Positions 9,503 to 19,097 of a DNA stretch of 64,000 bases are shown one piece after another. The notes under the pieces were generated by a model. That model was not told the origin of the DNA and did not search any database. It saw nothing but the letters and a program-made list of their open reading frames with translations. The first letter of the stretch is position 1. Each line of letters begins with the position of its first letter. Location of the stretch: contig DWZA01000051.1 in assembly GCA_019118365.1 (NCBI GenBank), positions 1-64,000 on the forward strand, in the 5' to 3' direction. Source of the stretch: Candidatus Lachnoclostridium stercoravium. Lineage in GTDB: Bacteria > Bacillota > Clostridia > Lachnospirales > Lachnospiraceae. Both the position numbers and the translations under genes were made by a program.

Positions 9503-9919
9503 ATGAAAGATTACTATAAAATTCTGGGGGTCTCGCCTCAGGCGGATGACAGGGAGATTAAAGCTGCTTACCGAAAGCTGGCTAAGAAATATCATCCTGA
9601 CGTAGTGGGAGAGGATCAGGAGAAAAGGCGGATCATGTATGAGATCCAGGAAGCCTATGAAATTATCGGAGATGCAGAAAAACGCAGGGAATACCATAAA
9701 AAACAGACGGCCGCCGGACAGGTTCAAAAGAAACCGGCAGAACCAAAATGGGAAAATCCAAAAGGAAGCCATCTTTCCAGGGAAGAGCAGTTTATGCGCT
9801 TTTTCGGTTTTCAGCCGGGAAAGGGCATGGACACATATCAAGACAGAAGGCAGGCAAAAAAACCGTCAGGCCCTGTAAAACCGGAAGAAATGTTCGCTTC
9901 TTTTTTTAAACATATGTAA
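9503..9919 (+). CDS. DnaJ-domain protein
   Basis: N-terminal J domain MKDYYKILGVSPQADDREIKAAYRKLAKKYHPDV with HPD motif. Confidence 0.92.
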   Translation: MKDYYKILGVSPQADDREIKAAYRKLAKKYHPDVVGEDQEKRRIMYEIQEAYEIIGDAEKRREYHKKQTAAGQVQKKPAEPKWENPKGSHLSREEQFMRFFGFQPGKGMDTYQDRRQAKKPSGPVKPEEMFASFFKHM

Positions 9920-9972
9920 CTGTTTCTTCCGGCTAAAGACGGACAAGAAGATGTTCCGTCCGGAACAGTTAC
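9916..9972. repeat. Dispersed palindromic repeat, copy B (inside the contractile injection block)
   Basis: GTAACTGTTTCTTCCGGC...CAAGAAGATGTTCCGTCCGGAACAGTTAC; near-identical to copy A over its 3' half. Confidence 0.7.
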
Positions 9973-9989
9973 AAAAATATAGAAACAGG

Positions 9990-10562
9990 ATGGAGACAAT
10001 GAAACAGACAGAAAGGCAGACTATAAAGATCCTTTGCGATATAGGAATTTTATTGACAGCGCTTCTGGCAGGAGCAGTTCTTTTTGTACTGATAGGCGGA
10101 ACCGGAGGAAAAGTCTGCCTGGGAGCTGCAGTCCTTCTCACCACCGCTGCCATTGGCGATCTGAGCAGGCGAATGAGAAAAAAGCCGGAACAGAAAACCG
10201 CTCCGGAAAAGAAAGAGGAAATGTTTGCTGTCAGGGAGCTGGTGCTTCTGAATGAAAAAAATAAACCTTTAAAATCTTGGGAGCTGTCAGGGCAGACTGC
10301 GCTCATTATCGGAAGAAAGAACAAAGATGAAGAGGTAGATGTGGACCTGGGAGACTGCGAATATGGAGCTTTTGTGGAACCCCAGCACGCAGTTTTAAAT
10401 TTCAGCAGAGAACGCTGGTATCTGGAGGATATCAGCCAGGAAAATGGGGTACGGGTAAAAAAAGCCGAGGACGGGATCATTTACCGCCTTGCAGGACGTC
10501 CCTGCCGCGTAGGTGCAGGAGATGTGATCTATATAGCCAATACAAGGCTTTTGTTGACATAA
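9990..10562 (+). CDS. FHA-domain membrane protein
   Basis: Two N-terminal TM segments; FHA pattern ALIIGRK...QHAVLNF...YLEDISQENGVRV; start chosen downstream of the palindromic repeat. Confidence 0.8.
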   Translation: METMKQTERQTIKILCDIGILLTALLAGAVLFVLIGGTGGKVCLGAAVLLTTAAIGDLSRRMRKKPEQKTAPEKKEEMFAVRELVLLNEKNKPLKSWELSGQTALIIGRKNKDEEVDVDLGDCEYGAFVEPQHAVLNFSRERWYLEDISQENGVRVKKAEDGIIYRLAGRPCRVGAGDVIYIANTRLLLT

Positions 10563-10605
10563 ACATTTCATATTACAGAAAAACAAAGGATGGGAGATAA
10601 AGCGC

Positions 10606-11103
10606 ATGAGTTTAGTCAGATGCCCCAATGGACATGTTTATAATGCGAGACGGTATGGGAAGGAATGCCCTTACTGCCGGATGAAGCTGGAAGAGGAAGA
10701 GGAAAAAAAGCCGGAAGCTTTTGAACCTCCGGTAGAACTTCTGCAGGAAGAAGTAAAGCCTGTATGCGGCTGGCTCGTATGTATTGAAGGGGCCAGGATA
10801 GGCATGGATTATAAGATCCACGACGGCAAAAACTTCGTAGGCAGAGGCGACGACATGGACATCCAGATCACAGGCGATAATGAGATCAACAGGAGAAATC
10901 ATACGGTGATCGTATATGACCATAAAAAGCGCAGCACTGTGATCCTTCCGGGAGATGCAGCCGGCCTCGCCTACCTGAACGACCAGGCGGTTTATGTTCC
11001 TACGGAACTGAATCCTTACGATACGATCGAACTGGGAAAAAGCCGGTTTATCTTTGTCCCCTTATGCGGGGAAAATTTTGAATGGAACGATACCAGAGGA
11101 TGA
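10606..11103 (+). CDS. FHA-domain protein with N-terminal zinc-ribbon-like CPxG/CxxC region
   Basis: VRCPNGHVYNARRYGKECPYC; FHA pattern NFVGRGDDMDIQI...INRRNHTVIVYD. Confidence 0.8.
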   Translation: MSLVRCPNGHVYNARRYGKECPYCRMKLEEEEEKKPEAFEPPVELLQEEVKPVCGWLVCIEGARIGMDYKIHDGKNFVGRGDDMDIQITGDNEINRRNHTVIVYDHKKRSTVILPGDAAGLAYLNDQAVYVPTELNPYDTIELGKSRFIFVPLCGENFEWNDTRG

Positions 11104-11972
11104 TAGATGTGATGGCGGAAATATTGTTAGGATTACTGGCGGCACTTTTAATATTTGCCCTGCTGGCGCTCATGGCTGTCCGGCTGATCCTGGCCGCCGC
11201 AGGCGGAAAGGAAAAAGAGAACCAGAAGCCCTGGGGGATCTCTCAGACTTCGGGAAGCAGAGAGATCCAGGCGGACCAAATGGAAATACTCTCTACAAAA
11301 GCCGGCGTGCTGGGAATCCTGGCCGATGGGATCGGAAAGGCCAATACTGGAAGGATCAGCGCTCAGATCGCCCTGGATACGGCTGCAGATGCCTACGAAC
11401 CCTATCAAAGACTGACAAATCCGGAATATTTCTTTCGCACAGTATTCAGGGAAGCAAATCTCAGGATCCAGAAAACCATAGGAGAACGGCGGGGAGGAGC
11501 CTGCTTAGGCATCGCCTATATGGGAGGAGGGTTCCTTCATTATGGAGTGGCGGGAGACGTCAGGATCGCTCTTTTAAGAGGCGGGGAGCTGATCCCTTTA
11601 AGCCAGGGGCATACCCTGGACGTACTGGCCAGAAAAGCCTATGAAAAAGGGAAAATATCCAGAAAAAAAGCTGTCTGGAGCATGGAAGAAAAACGCCGCT
11701 GGAATTATGTGGGGATGGATGGATTTCACGAAATTGAACTGCCGGACCGTCCTATACGATTAAAAGCAGGAGATCAGGTCCTTATGGTCAGCCGTGGGAT
11801 CTGGCAGGAACTTTCCTGGGCAGAGCTGGAAGATCTCCTCGGCGGTCCGGAAAGCCTGGAGGAAAAAGCCCGCCATATTACATGGGCAGCAGAGAGAAAA
11901 CCAGGGGATGATAAAGAAAATGGCAGCGTGCTGATCATGCAGTCGGAGGTGGTAGCCAATGCGGCGGATTAA
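11082..11972 (+). CDS. PP2C-like phosphatase-domain protein with N-terminal TM
   Basis: TM segment LLGLLAALLIFALLALMAV; PP2C-like ILADGIGKANTGRISAQIAL and VLMVSRGIWQEL; start uncertain (11082 or 11100). Confidence 0.7.
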   Translation: MERYQRMIDVMAEILLGLLAALLIFALLALMAVRLILAAAGGKEKENQKPWGISQTSGSREIQADQMEILSTKAGVLGILADGIGKANTGRISAQIALDTAADAYEPYQRLTNPEYFFRTVFREANLRIQKTIGERRGGACLGIAYMGGGFLHYGVAGDVRIALLRGGELIPLSQGHTLDVLARKAYEKGKISRKKAVWSMEEKRRWNYVGMDGFHEIELPDRPIRLKAGDQVLMVSRGIWQELSWAELEDLLGGPESLEEKARHITWAAERKPGDDKENGSVLIMQSEVVANAAD

Positions 11973-13701
11973 TTCAAATTTCCGGACCGGATTTATATCA
12001 GAAGAAGGGCAGAAAATTTCCAACAGGGATTATTTCGGATATGTGGAAATGGATAATTTTGCCTGCTATGTCCTGGCGGACAGCCTGGATGGGGAGACAC
12101 GGTCCAACAGCGCTCAGTTTGTAGTAGAAAGCCTGATCCGCAGTTTTGGAGAAAATCCTACTCTTAGAAAAGGAAAATTGAAAAAGTATATTCAAAACGC
12201 TCATAGGGAATTGCGGAAAATGAGGGGCGGCATGCACTTGAAGGCCTCTGTGGTCCTGGCGGTAACGGATTATAAGAAGCTGCGCTACTGCTATGTAGGC
12301 AACAGCAGGCTTTATCTTCTCCGCAATTCCCGTTTCCTGATACAGACAAAAGACCAATCCCTGACCCGAAACCTGATAGATGACCGGAAGATACCTCTGG
12401 ATCAGGCGGCGCAGCATGAAGAACGCAACAACCTTTATTCTTACCTGGGGGGGAAGGAAACGCCCCGTCCGGTGATCTCAAAGAAGATCCGCCTGGAAGA
12501 CGGGGATGTCCTGGAGATCATGACCAGGGGAGTATGGGAAAACTGCAGCGATTCTCAGCTGCTGGAAGCGTCAGAGGATGCCAAAGAGCCGGAAGATGTA
12601 TTGAATAAAGTAGAAGATATAGTGCTGGCTCGCCAGGAGGATCACCGGATCGACAACTATTCTCTGGCAGTTACTTTTATTGATAAAGTATACCGGTCGC
12701 CGAAGAAAAAGATATCGATCCGCCAGGTGCTTTTGGTAGCTGTTCCTGTAGTCCTTTTAGCGGGAGGGATCGGTCTGGCCCTGTATTTGAACCACAGAAA
12801 TAAGGTAAAAGACCAGGAAAACCTGACTATGGCTATGGAAAGCGGAGAGACATATCTGCAGTATGACAACTTTGAAAAAGGTGCCCAGGAATATCAGACC
12901 GCTTTGGAACTGGCGAAAGACCTGAATAAAAAAGAGGAAGCTTCAGAAGCAGATGAATATCTGAAATTATCAGAGCAGATCATACTGGCAGATCAGGCTA
13001 TGGCAGATGAAGATTACCAAAAAGCCCAGGAACTGTATCTGACGGCCAGGAAACTGTCAATGGATGCAGGAAATGTGGGAAAAGCTTATATTGACAGCCG
13101 CTTAAAGGAAACACGGGATTATATGGAAGTTTATGATCTTATAGAACTGGGGATGGCAAAAGAAGAGAATGGCAATCTGGAAGGGGCGGCTGAGAACTAC
13201 CGGCAGGCCAGGGATCTGGCGGCTTCTATCTACTATGGAGCCGGTAAAGAGGAAGCTATGTCCCGCCAGGCCGCAGTAGAAGAAAAACTGGATGCAGAAG
13301 CTGCCAAAGCCGCGGAAGCGGAACAGCAGGCCCAGACAGCTGCCAAGGAAGCCGCCGCCAAAGAAATGGAGTCTCAGGCTGCCATGCAGGAATTGGAAAA
13401 CCAGCAGAAGGCAAATGATCAGAAAAATGCCATCGAGCTGGAGAATCAAGGCAACGAGCTGCTGGCACAGGGAGAATATGAAAGCGCTGTTACTTATTAT
13501 CGGACGGCCCAGGCTATTTATATCCGCCTGGAGCTTCCGGAACTGGCGGACGGAATAAATGGGAAAATTGCAGCGGCCCAGGCAGGAGCAGAAGCGAAAA
13601 GAAGGCAGCAGCAAAGCCAGGGGACAGAAACGGCCGTACAGGAACAGACGGCAGGGCAGGGCCCAGAAGAACAACCGCAGGAAGCGGGCATTACGGGATA
13701 A
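11959..13701 (+). CDS. PP2C-like phosphatase domain, TM segment and TPR/coiled-coil protein
   Basis: PP2C-like N-terminus (ISNRDYFGYVEMDNFACYVLADSLDGE, VLEIMTRGVWEN); TM VLLVAVPVVLLAGGIGLALYL; C-terminal TPR-like repeats and Ala/Glu/Gln coiled coil. Confidence 0.75.
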   Translation: MRRINSNFRTGFISEEGQKISNRDYFGYVEMDNFACYVLADSLDGETRSNSAQFVVESLIRSFGENPTLRKGKLKKYIQNAHRELRKMRGGMHLKASVVLAVTDYKKLRYCYVGNSRLYLLRNSRFLIQTKDQSLTRNLIDDRKIPLDQAAQHEERNNLYSYLGGKETPRPVISKKIRLEDGDVLEIMTRGVWENCSDSQLLEASEDAKEPEDVLNKVEDIVLARQEDHRIDNYSLAVTFIDKVYRSPKKKISIRQVLLVAVPVVLLAGGIGLALYLNHRNKVKDQENLTMAMESGETYLQYDNFEKGAQEYQTALELAKDLNKKEEASEADEYLKLSEQIILADQAMADEDYQKAQELYLTARKLSMDAGNVGKAYIDSRLKETRDYMEVYDLIELGMAKEENGNLEGAAENYRQARDLAASIYYGAGKEEAMSRQAAVEEKLDAEAAKAAEAEQQAQTAAKEAAAKEMESQAAMQELENQQKANDQKNAIELENQGNELLAQGEYESAVTYYRTAQAIYIRLELPELADGINGKIAAAQAGAEAKRRQQQSQGTETAVQEQTAGQGPEEQPQEAGITG

Positions 13702-13716
13702 AGAGAGGAAAGACCT

Positions 13717-16176
13717 ATGGCCAGATATACATATACCTTAAATCCGGACAAAATACAGAAGAATGAAAAGCAGACTTACCGGAGAAGCCAGCTGGAAAAA
13801 ATGACTACTTTTCAGCTGAAGGAAATATGCCGGAAAGAGCAGGTGGTCATTCCCACAGCGCAAAGATGGGACAGGGAAGGGCTGATCCGGCTGATCATGC
13901 GCTTCCGCGGCCAGAAGGATTACCATCATTTAACCGCTGCCGACGAAGAAGGGCTGGCCAGGATCCAGGAATTTTTAAACAGATGCCCTATGAAGATCAG
14001 TACAGACGACGACATCCGCCTCCCCGGTACCATTGTTCTTTACCGCGGCACAGGGATAGATGTGATGGACGGCTACGAGGTGGAATCCAGCCGGAAACTT
14101 TATGAAGGAAATCTTCTTTTAACAGATGAAAAAAATCAGGTTTATACCTGCTTTTATATGAAAGAACAAAATAAAAAAATGTATTTGCTGCGGGGACAGG
14201 AAATGCCCATCCTGCCTTTGGATAAAAACAGATATTTTATACTTTATTTCCCTGACGAACGTATTTCAGAATATCTTTGGGAGCGCTGCCAGGGAAACCT
14301 CGGAACAGAACCAGGATATGCCCAGGCTGTCCGCATCCCTCTTCTGAACCTGGAAGTAAGGGATGTGGAAAAGACAGACATGCCTCTTGTTATTGACTTT
14401 GGAAGTTCCAATACTACTATGGGAATCTGCACCATAGACAACCATCAGAAAATTGCCCGCACAGAAGGCGGCTCTGTCATCCCGTCGGTGATCGGGATCC
14501 GAAAAGTGGAAGATACAGTAATACATTATGCTTTCGGCTATGAAGCCCTGAAAATGTGCCGGCAGAATTACCGGGATGAAGACGTGCCGGTGTTCTTCGA
14601 TATAAAGCGCTGGGTCAGCGATCCGGAACGGAGTGAAAGCGTGATCCTTGACGACGGCCATAAGTACAGCATAAAGAGAAAGGAAATGCTGAAAGCCTTT
14701 TTAGAATATCTTCTGGATATGGGAAAACAGCAGTTTAAATGCTCTTTTCAGAATATTCAGATGCTGGCTCCTGTGCGCCAGAAAGAAAAATTTCATGACC
14801 TTTTTACCCAGCTTCTTCCGGACTATCAGGTGGATTGTCAGTTAGATGAAGGAATGGCAGTTCTGTTCCAGAGCATAAGCCAGATGATCACCCAGTCAAA
14901 CTATCAAAGGGGAAAATGGTACAGGGCGCTGATCATTGACTGCGGAGGAGGCACGACAGATCTGACGTCAGGAAGATTCCGCATTGAGAATAACCGGGTT
15001 TCCTATATGGTAGATCTGGAAACAAGCTATGAGAACGGAGATACAAATTTTGGAGGAAATAACCTGACCTATCGCATTTTCCAGCTTTTAAAGATCAAAC
15101 TGATCCATGCCCTGGGCTATGAAAAGGGAGAGATCTCTTTTGCAGGGACGGCTTTGGAAGAAGGATTTGAACGGGCGGAAAGGCTGATCCCTACCCGTTT
15201 TAAAGAATACGAAGGAAGAAGAAGAGAAGAATATTTCAGCGTAAAAAATAATTTTTACTATCTTTTTAATTTATCGGAACAGATAAAAAAACAGTTCTTT
15301 CAAAAAAAATCCCTCTATGAGCTGAGGCTTGGCACCTGTCAGTCAGAGGAAAAAAAAGGCATATTCCTGGATAAGTGGAAGCTTTCCATGATGGAAGACG
15401 GGAAGCTTTCCCACATAGAACAGGAGCTGGAGATATGGTTTTATCTCAATGAGATCGAAGACGTCTTAAGGCCGGATATATATGGGCTGATAGAACGCTT
15501 CCTGGATCAGAAGTTCAATTCCGGAGAACTTCAAAAGTACGGAATGATCAAGCTGACAGGGCAGTCCTGCAAGTCCAGGCTGTTTACAGAAGCCTTAAAG
15601 CAGTTCGTGCCGGGAAAGCTGATCCAGAATACCAGGTCAGAGGAAGACGGAGAGAAGCTGAAGATGTGCTGTCTGGAAGGAGCCCTTTCTTATTTTTCCA
15701 ACTGTAAATTAGGATATATGAAAGTGAACCGCAGATATGAGGTCAGCGCCCTTCCTTATGAGATCATGGCTTACACCCATGAAAATCAGGAACATATCCT
15801 GATCCGCAGCCTGGATAAAGAAAACCATATCGGTTGGATTTCCCGCTTTAAGATCGGCAGGCAGCTGGATCTTTACTTAAACAGCGCCCAGGGCAGGCGG
15901 CTGAAAACCTATTGCTTTGAATATGACGCGTCACAATTTACAAGAACCTATCAGGAAGAGATCGACCGCCAGTATCCAGGGACCATTATCCAGGAAGAGA
16001 CAGATACGATCCTGGAAGGAGAAATGAAATTTTTTATATGGGTTTCCAGAAAGCGCTGGGGATTTATTGTGCTTCCCATCCTGAGAGAAGGAGATCTGCT
16101 TTATAAAGGGGAGGAAACATTCTTTGACTTTGAAGACGACACCTGGGAGCTGAATTTCTTTGACGGGAGGAAGTAA
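13717..16176 (+). CDS. Hsp70/actin-like ATPase-fold protein with N-terminal SAP-like segment
   Basis: Phosphate-1 VIDFGSSNTTMGI and phosphate-2 ALIIDCGGGTTDLTSG motifs; N-terminal LEKMTTFQLKEICRKEQV. Confidence 0.82.
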   Translation: MARYTYTLNPDKIQKNEKQTYRRSQLEKMTTFQLKEICRKEQVVIPTAQRWDREGLIRLIMRFRGQKDYHHLTAADEEGLARIQEFLNRCPMKISTDDDIRLPGTIVLYRGTGIDVMDGYEVESSRKLYEGNLLLTDEKNQVYTCFYMKEQNKKMYLLRGQEMPILPLDKNRYFILYFPDERISEYLWERCQGNLGTEPGYAQAVRIPLLNLEVRDVEKTDMPLVIDFGSSNTTMGICTIDNHQKIARTEGGSVIPSVIGIRKVEDTVIHYAFGYEALKMCRQNYRDEDVPVFFDIKRWVSDPERSESVILDDGHKYSIKRKEMLKAFLEYLLDMGKQQFKCSFQNIQMLAPVRQKEKFHDLFTQLLPDYQVDCQLDEGMAVLFQSISQMITQSNYQRGKWYRALIIDCGGGTTDLTSGRFRIENNRVSYMVDLETSYENGDTNFGGNNLTYRIFQLLKIKLIHALGYEKGEISFAGTALEEGFERAERLIPTRFKEYEGRRREEYFSVKNNFYYLFNLSEQIKKQFFQKKSLYELRLGTCQSEEKKGIFLDKWKLSMMEDGKLSHIEQELEIWFYLNEIEDVLRPDIYGLIERFLDQKFNSGELQKYGMIKLTGQSCKSRLFTEALKQFVPGKLIQNTRSEEDGEKLKMCCLEGALSYFSNCKLGYMKVNRRYEVSALPYEIMAYTHENQEHILIRSLDKENHIGWISRFKIGRQLDLYLNSAQGRRLKTYCFEYDASQFTRTYQEEIDRQYPGTIIQEETDTILEGEMKFFIWVSRKRWGFIVLPILREGDLLYKGEETFFDFEDDTWELNFFDGRK

Positions 16177-16180
16177 AGGT

Positions 16181-17470
16181 ATGGAAAATCTGGAAGACGT
16201 AAAAAAAATGATCCAGGCTGAGATATCTTCCATCCATAGCCTGAAAGAAAAGGCTGCCTTTAAAGAATTGATGGAAAATGTTTTTCTGGCTCTTTGGGAG
16301 ACAAATGAACAGATGTATAAGGAGTTAAGGGAACGGGTGATCGGAGAGCTGGACTGCGATCTGAACCGGTACTGCGTACAAGTAGGACTGGCAGAGAGAG
16401 ACAGTTTTGACCCTGCCCATCATCTGATGGCTGCCGCCTGTGAAGAGGATCTGGTACGCCCGGCCTTTAAGGCGGGAGAAATGCGGAAGATCATAGAAGA
16501 GCAGGGAGGAGTCCGCCTGGCTACCGTGCTGGTCCGCTGTTCTCCTGGAGAGATGAAAAATTTCTTATCCAATCCGGAGATATGCACCGGCAGGGTGAAA
16601 GCAAAGAAAGAATATCAGATCCCTGTTTTTCTGGAACCGGCCGGACGGTATTTGAAACGCCTGGAACAGCTTTACCACCTTTTTATGAAAAACGGCGTTC
16701 CCTGGCAGACGGTAAATGCTCCATATTTTTTTAAAATGGTGGATATTTTTGTCAGGGAGATCCCGGCGGATATATCCGACCAGGAAGAGATTACTGATTT
16801 TGGGGCGGATTTCAGTTCCTTTAATTCCAGGATCCGGTTTGGAATGATCCCCGTGTGGAATATAAAAAGGCTGGAATTGGAAAGTATGGGATTTCCGGTT
16901 CCCTGCAGGGATCATGAAAGCTATGAACACACCATCTCCATTAAAGATTACGGGGCGGAAAACGCATATCTGGTAGAGGAAAAAGCAGGGATCCAGAACA
17001 TATGCCAAAGAGGAGACCGCCTCTATGTTACGGGAAAGATCGTAAATGAAAAGCGGTGGAACGTCTACATGATACGGAGCGGAAACAGCATGCGCATAGA
17101 CAGGTACGAATATCCTGTGTTTTCTAATAAGTCAAAAAGCAGTTTTGCAGAACAGTTTGGAAGAAAAAAAGGACAGCCGGTGCGGACAAAGGGAGAGCTG
17201 GAACGTTTTGTAAAAGGATTTGGACTGGAAGATCAGATCCAGTATCAGGGCTGCGCTTTGACCGGGGAGTGGGAGGAAAGGCAGGAAACCTATCCTGTGA
17301 ATTCTTTTATGAAGGATGAGATCCGCGGGCAGGGAGGAAGGAAGAAGCTGACTCTTTATTTTAAGCCTGTAGGAAGGGAACGATGGCTTCTGCCTGATCT
17401 GGCAAGTTTTATTACGTCAGAGGTGCAGGAGCTGTATCCGGAATATCAGTGTGGAGGAAAGCTTGTATGA
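16181..17470 (+). CDS. Candidate baseplate component (large subunit), function unassigned
   Basis: Position between ATPase and spike genes; RBS gggaggaag before ATG 16181; arrangement weakly reminiscent of TssF/gp6-type wedge proteins (inference). Confidence 0.45.
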   Translation: MENLEDVKKMIQAEISSIHSLKEKAAFKELMENVFLALWETNEQMYKELRERVIGELDCDLNRYCVQVGLAERDSFDPAHHLMAAACEEDLVRPAFKAGEMRKIIEEQGGVRLATVLVRCSPGEMKNFLSNPEICTGRVKAKKEYQIPVFLEPAGRYLKRLEQLYHLFMKNGVPWQTVNAPYFFKMVDIFVREIPADISDQEEITDFGADFSSFNSRIRFGMIPVWNIKRLELESMGFPVPCRDHESYEHTISIKDYGAENAYLVEEKAGIQNICQRGDRLYVTGKIVNEKRWNVYMIRSGNSMRIDRYEYPVFSNKSKSSFAEQFGRKKGQPVRTKGELERFVKGFGLEDQIQYQGCALTGEWEERQETYPVNSFMKDEIRGQGGRKKLTLYFKPVGRERWLLPDLASFITSEVQELYPEYQCGGKLV

Positions 17471-18162
17471 ATTATCTTTGGGAGGCGGTCATTAAGGCTT
17501 CAGAAGAAGAAATTCCGCCGGATCAGCTGAAGTTTAAGATGGCCCGCCGGTTTTCCGGCTATCTGGAACTTTCCAATCCGTATCTGAACCAGGAAAGTAT
17601 TAAAGATCTGCCGGATATAGAGATCAACCTTTATTACCGGTTTTATCATATTTTTAAGAATCTGTGCCATCCGGAACAAAAGGATTTTCCAGATCTTTCC
17701 CAGAGCCTTACAAATATGATCGTCCATCAGTTGGGTCAGAACGACGTCCTTTCCGGAATGAGCAGAAAGGAATACTACAAAGAACTTTTATATCAGGATT
17801 TTCAAAACGGCGATTTTGGAAAAGAGGCCCGCAGCCAGCTGGCTCTTTTTACCAGGGAAGAGCGGGAGATCATTTTAAGCGGCCTGCTGCGGCAATATGA
17901 AACCGGAAGTTCCCTGGACATTTTTAAGGATATGGTTCAGGATCTGATGGACGACAGCATCGTTTATCAGAGCAACGACCATTTTTATGAGATCATGGTT
18001 TATATCGGCCAAAAAGAAAATGAAAAGCTGAGGAACAAAATAAGTCTTATTATTCATCTGTTTGCAGAACTTCCCTTTCATGTAGAGGTATATTACCAAT
18101 ACCATTTTGGGATCATGGGAGTGGACTGTACCATGGAATTGGATGATATGACCTTGTGCTGA
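17467..18162 (+). CDS. Candidate baseplate component (small subunit), function unassigned
   Basis: ATGA overlap with the preceding gene; conserved-position ORF in the block. Confidence 0.45.
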   Translation: MNYLWEAVIKASEEEIPPDQLKFKMARRFSGYLELSNPYLNQESIKDLPDIEINLYYRFYHIFKNLCHPEQKDFPDLSQSLTNMIVHQLGQNDVLSGMSRKEYYKELLYQDFQNGDFGKEARSQLALFTREEREIILSGLLRQYETGSSLDIFKDMVQDLMDDSIVYQSNDHFYEIMVYIGQKENEKLRNKISLIIHLFAELPFHVEVYYQYHFGIMGVDCTMELDDMTLC

Positions 18163-18175
18163 GGAGGAGTATGGC

Positions 18176-18934
18176 ATGTTTGAATATCGGTATCCGCAGT
18201 TTCAAAGCAAGCGGCTGCTCAGGGCAGAGATGCTGGAAGAGCTGAGAGATTATCCCCTGCATTTTGCCAAGATCATGTGGGAGGATTACGCCCAAGGCGT
18301 GGTCTCAGGCTGTAAGATTTCCTGGTCTGACGGGGCGCTGACTGTAGGAAGAGGCATGATCTATAAAAATAAGCAGTTTTACTTTATGGAAGAACCCTTT
18401 TCCATGGAATGCAGGCCATTAGACTGTATCCGCTATCTGAAAGTCCGGATACTTCCGGAAAAACACATGCCGGGGGAAACCCTTGGCGTAGGGGAGATCC
18501 TGCTGGAGGAACGGGCGGCAGACGATGCATTTGAACTGGAGCTGTGCCGTTTCCGCCTTCAGGAAGGGGCCAGGCTGAGGGACAGGCATGAAAATTTTGA
18601 GGACTTTTCTACAGAATATGATACGGTAGATTTTACATATGCTCCATGGGCGGGGAAATACAGCAGCGTTCTGAATCCCGCTCTTATGCAGCAGTTTGCA
18701 AGAGAAATGATAAAAAAAGACGAGAAAGGGATAGAAGATATCAGTTTTGCCATGGCTGTTCTGACCGGCGGCGGACAGGTAGGGGCAGAGGCGGTGAGAG
18801 AATATATCCGGCTGAAAACCGGCGTCCGCCCCAAGGGAGGAATAAGGTCCATGTACGACGGCCTTTTGAACGTATTGAAGGAAGAGGAACAGAAGGGATC
18901 CGGAACAGAAGAACGCAATGTTTTTCTGATCTAA
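18176..18934 (+). CDS. Candidate baseplate/tail-attachment protein
   Basis: N-terminus contains WEDYAQGVVSGCKISWSDGALTVGRGMIY, resembling the GVVSGxxVS...LTVxxGxxY pattern seen in phage baseplate/fibre N-terminal domains. Confidence 0.45.
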   Translation: MFEYRYPQFQSKRLLRAEMLEELRDYPLHFAKIMWEDYAQGVVSGCKISWSDGALTVGRGMIYKNKQFYFMEEPFSMECRPLDCIRYLKVRILPEKHMPGETLGVGEILLEERAADDAFELELCRFRLQEGARLRDRHENFEDFSTEYDTVDFTYAPWAGKYSSVLNPALMQQFAREMIKKDEKGIEDISFAMAVLTGGGQVGAEAVREYIRLKTGVRPKGGIRSMYDGLLNVLKEEEQKGSGTEERNVFLI

Positions 18935-18953
18935 GGCATGGAGGAATTTGAAA

Positions 18954-19097
18954 ATGAGGATGGATCAGGTGCTGGCAGAAGCTGAAAAAGCAAAGAGAAA
19001 GAAAGCGGGAGAGAAGACAGAAAAACAGCAGGACAGATTGGATCAAAAGGCTGAAACTCAGGAGGATGATGGAGATGAACGAGGCGCTGACATATAA
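18954..19097 (+). CDS. Small highly charged protein, 47 aa
   Basis: Absent from the ORF track (too short): ATG 18954 with GGAGG about 9 nt upstream; MRMDQVLAEAEKAKRKKAGEKTEKQQDRLDQKAETQEDDGDERGADI; overlaps the start of the next gene. Confidence 0.55.
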   Translation: MRMDQVLAEAEKAKRKKAGEKTEKQQDRLDQKAETQEDDGDERGADI

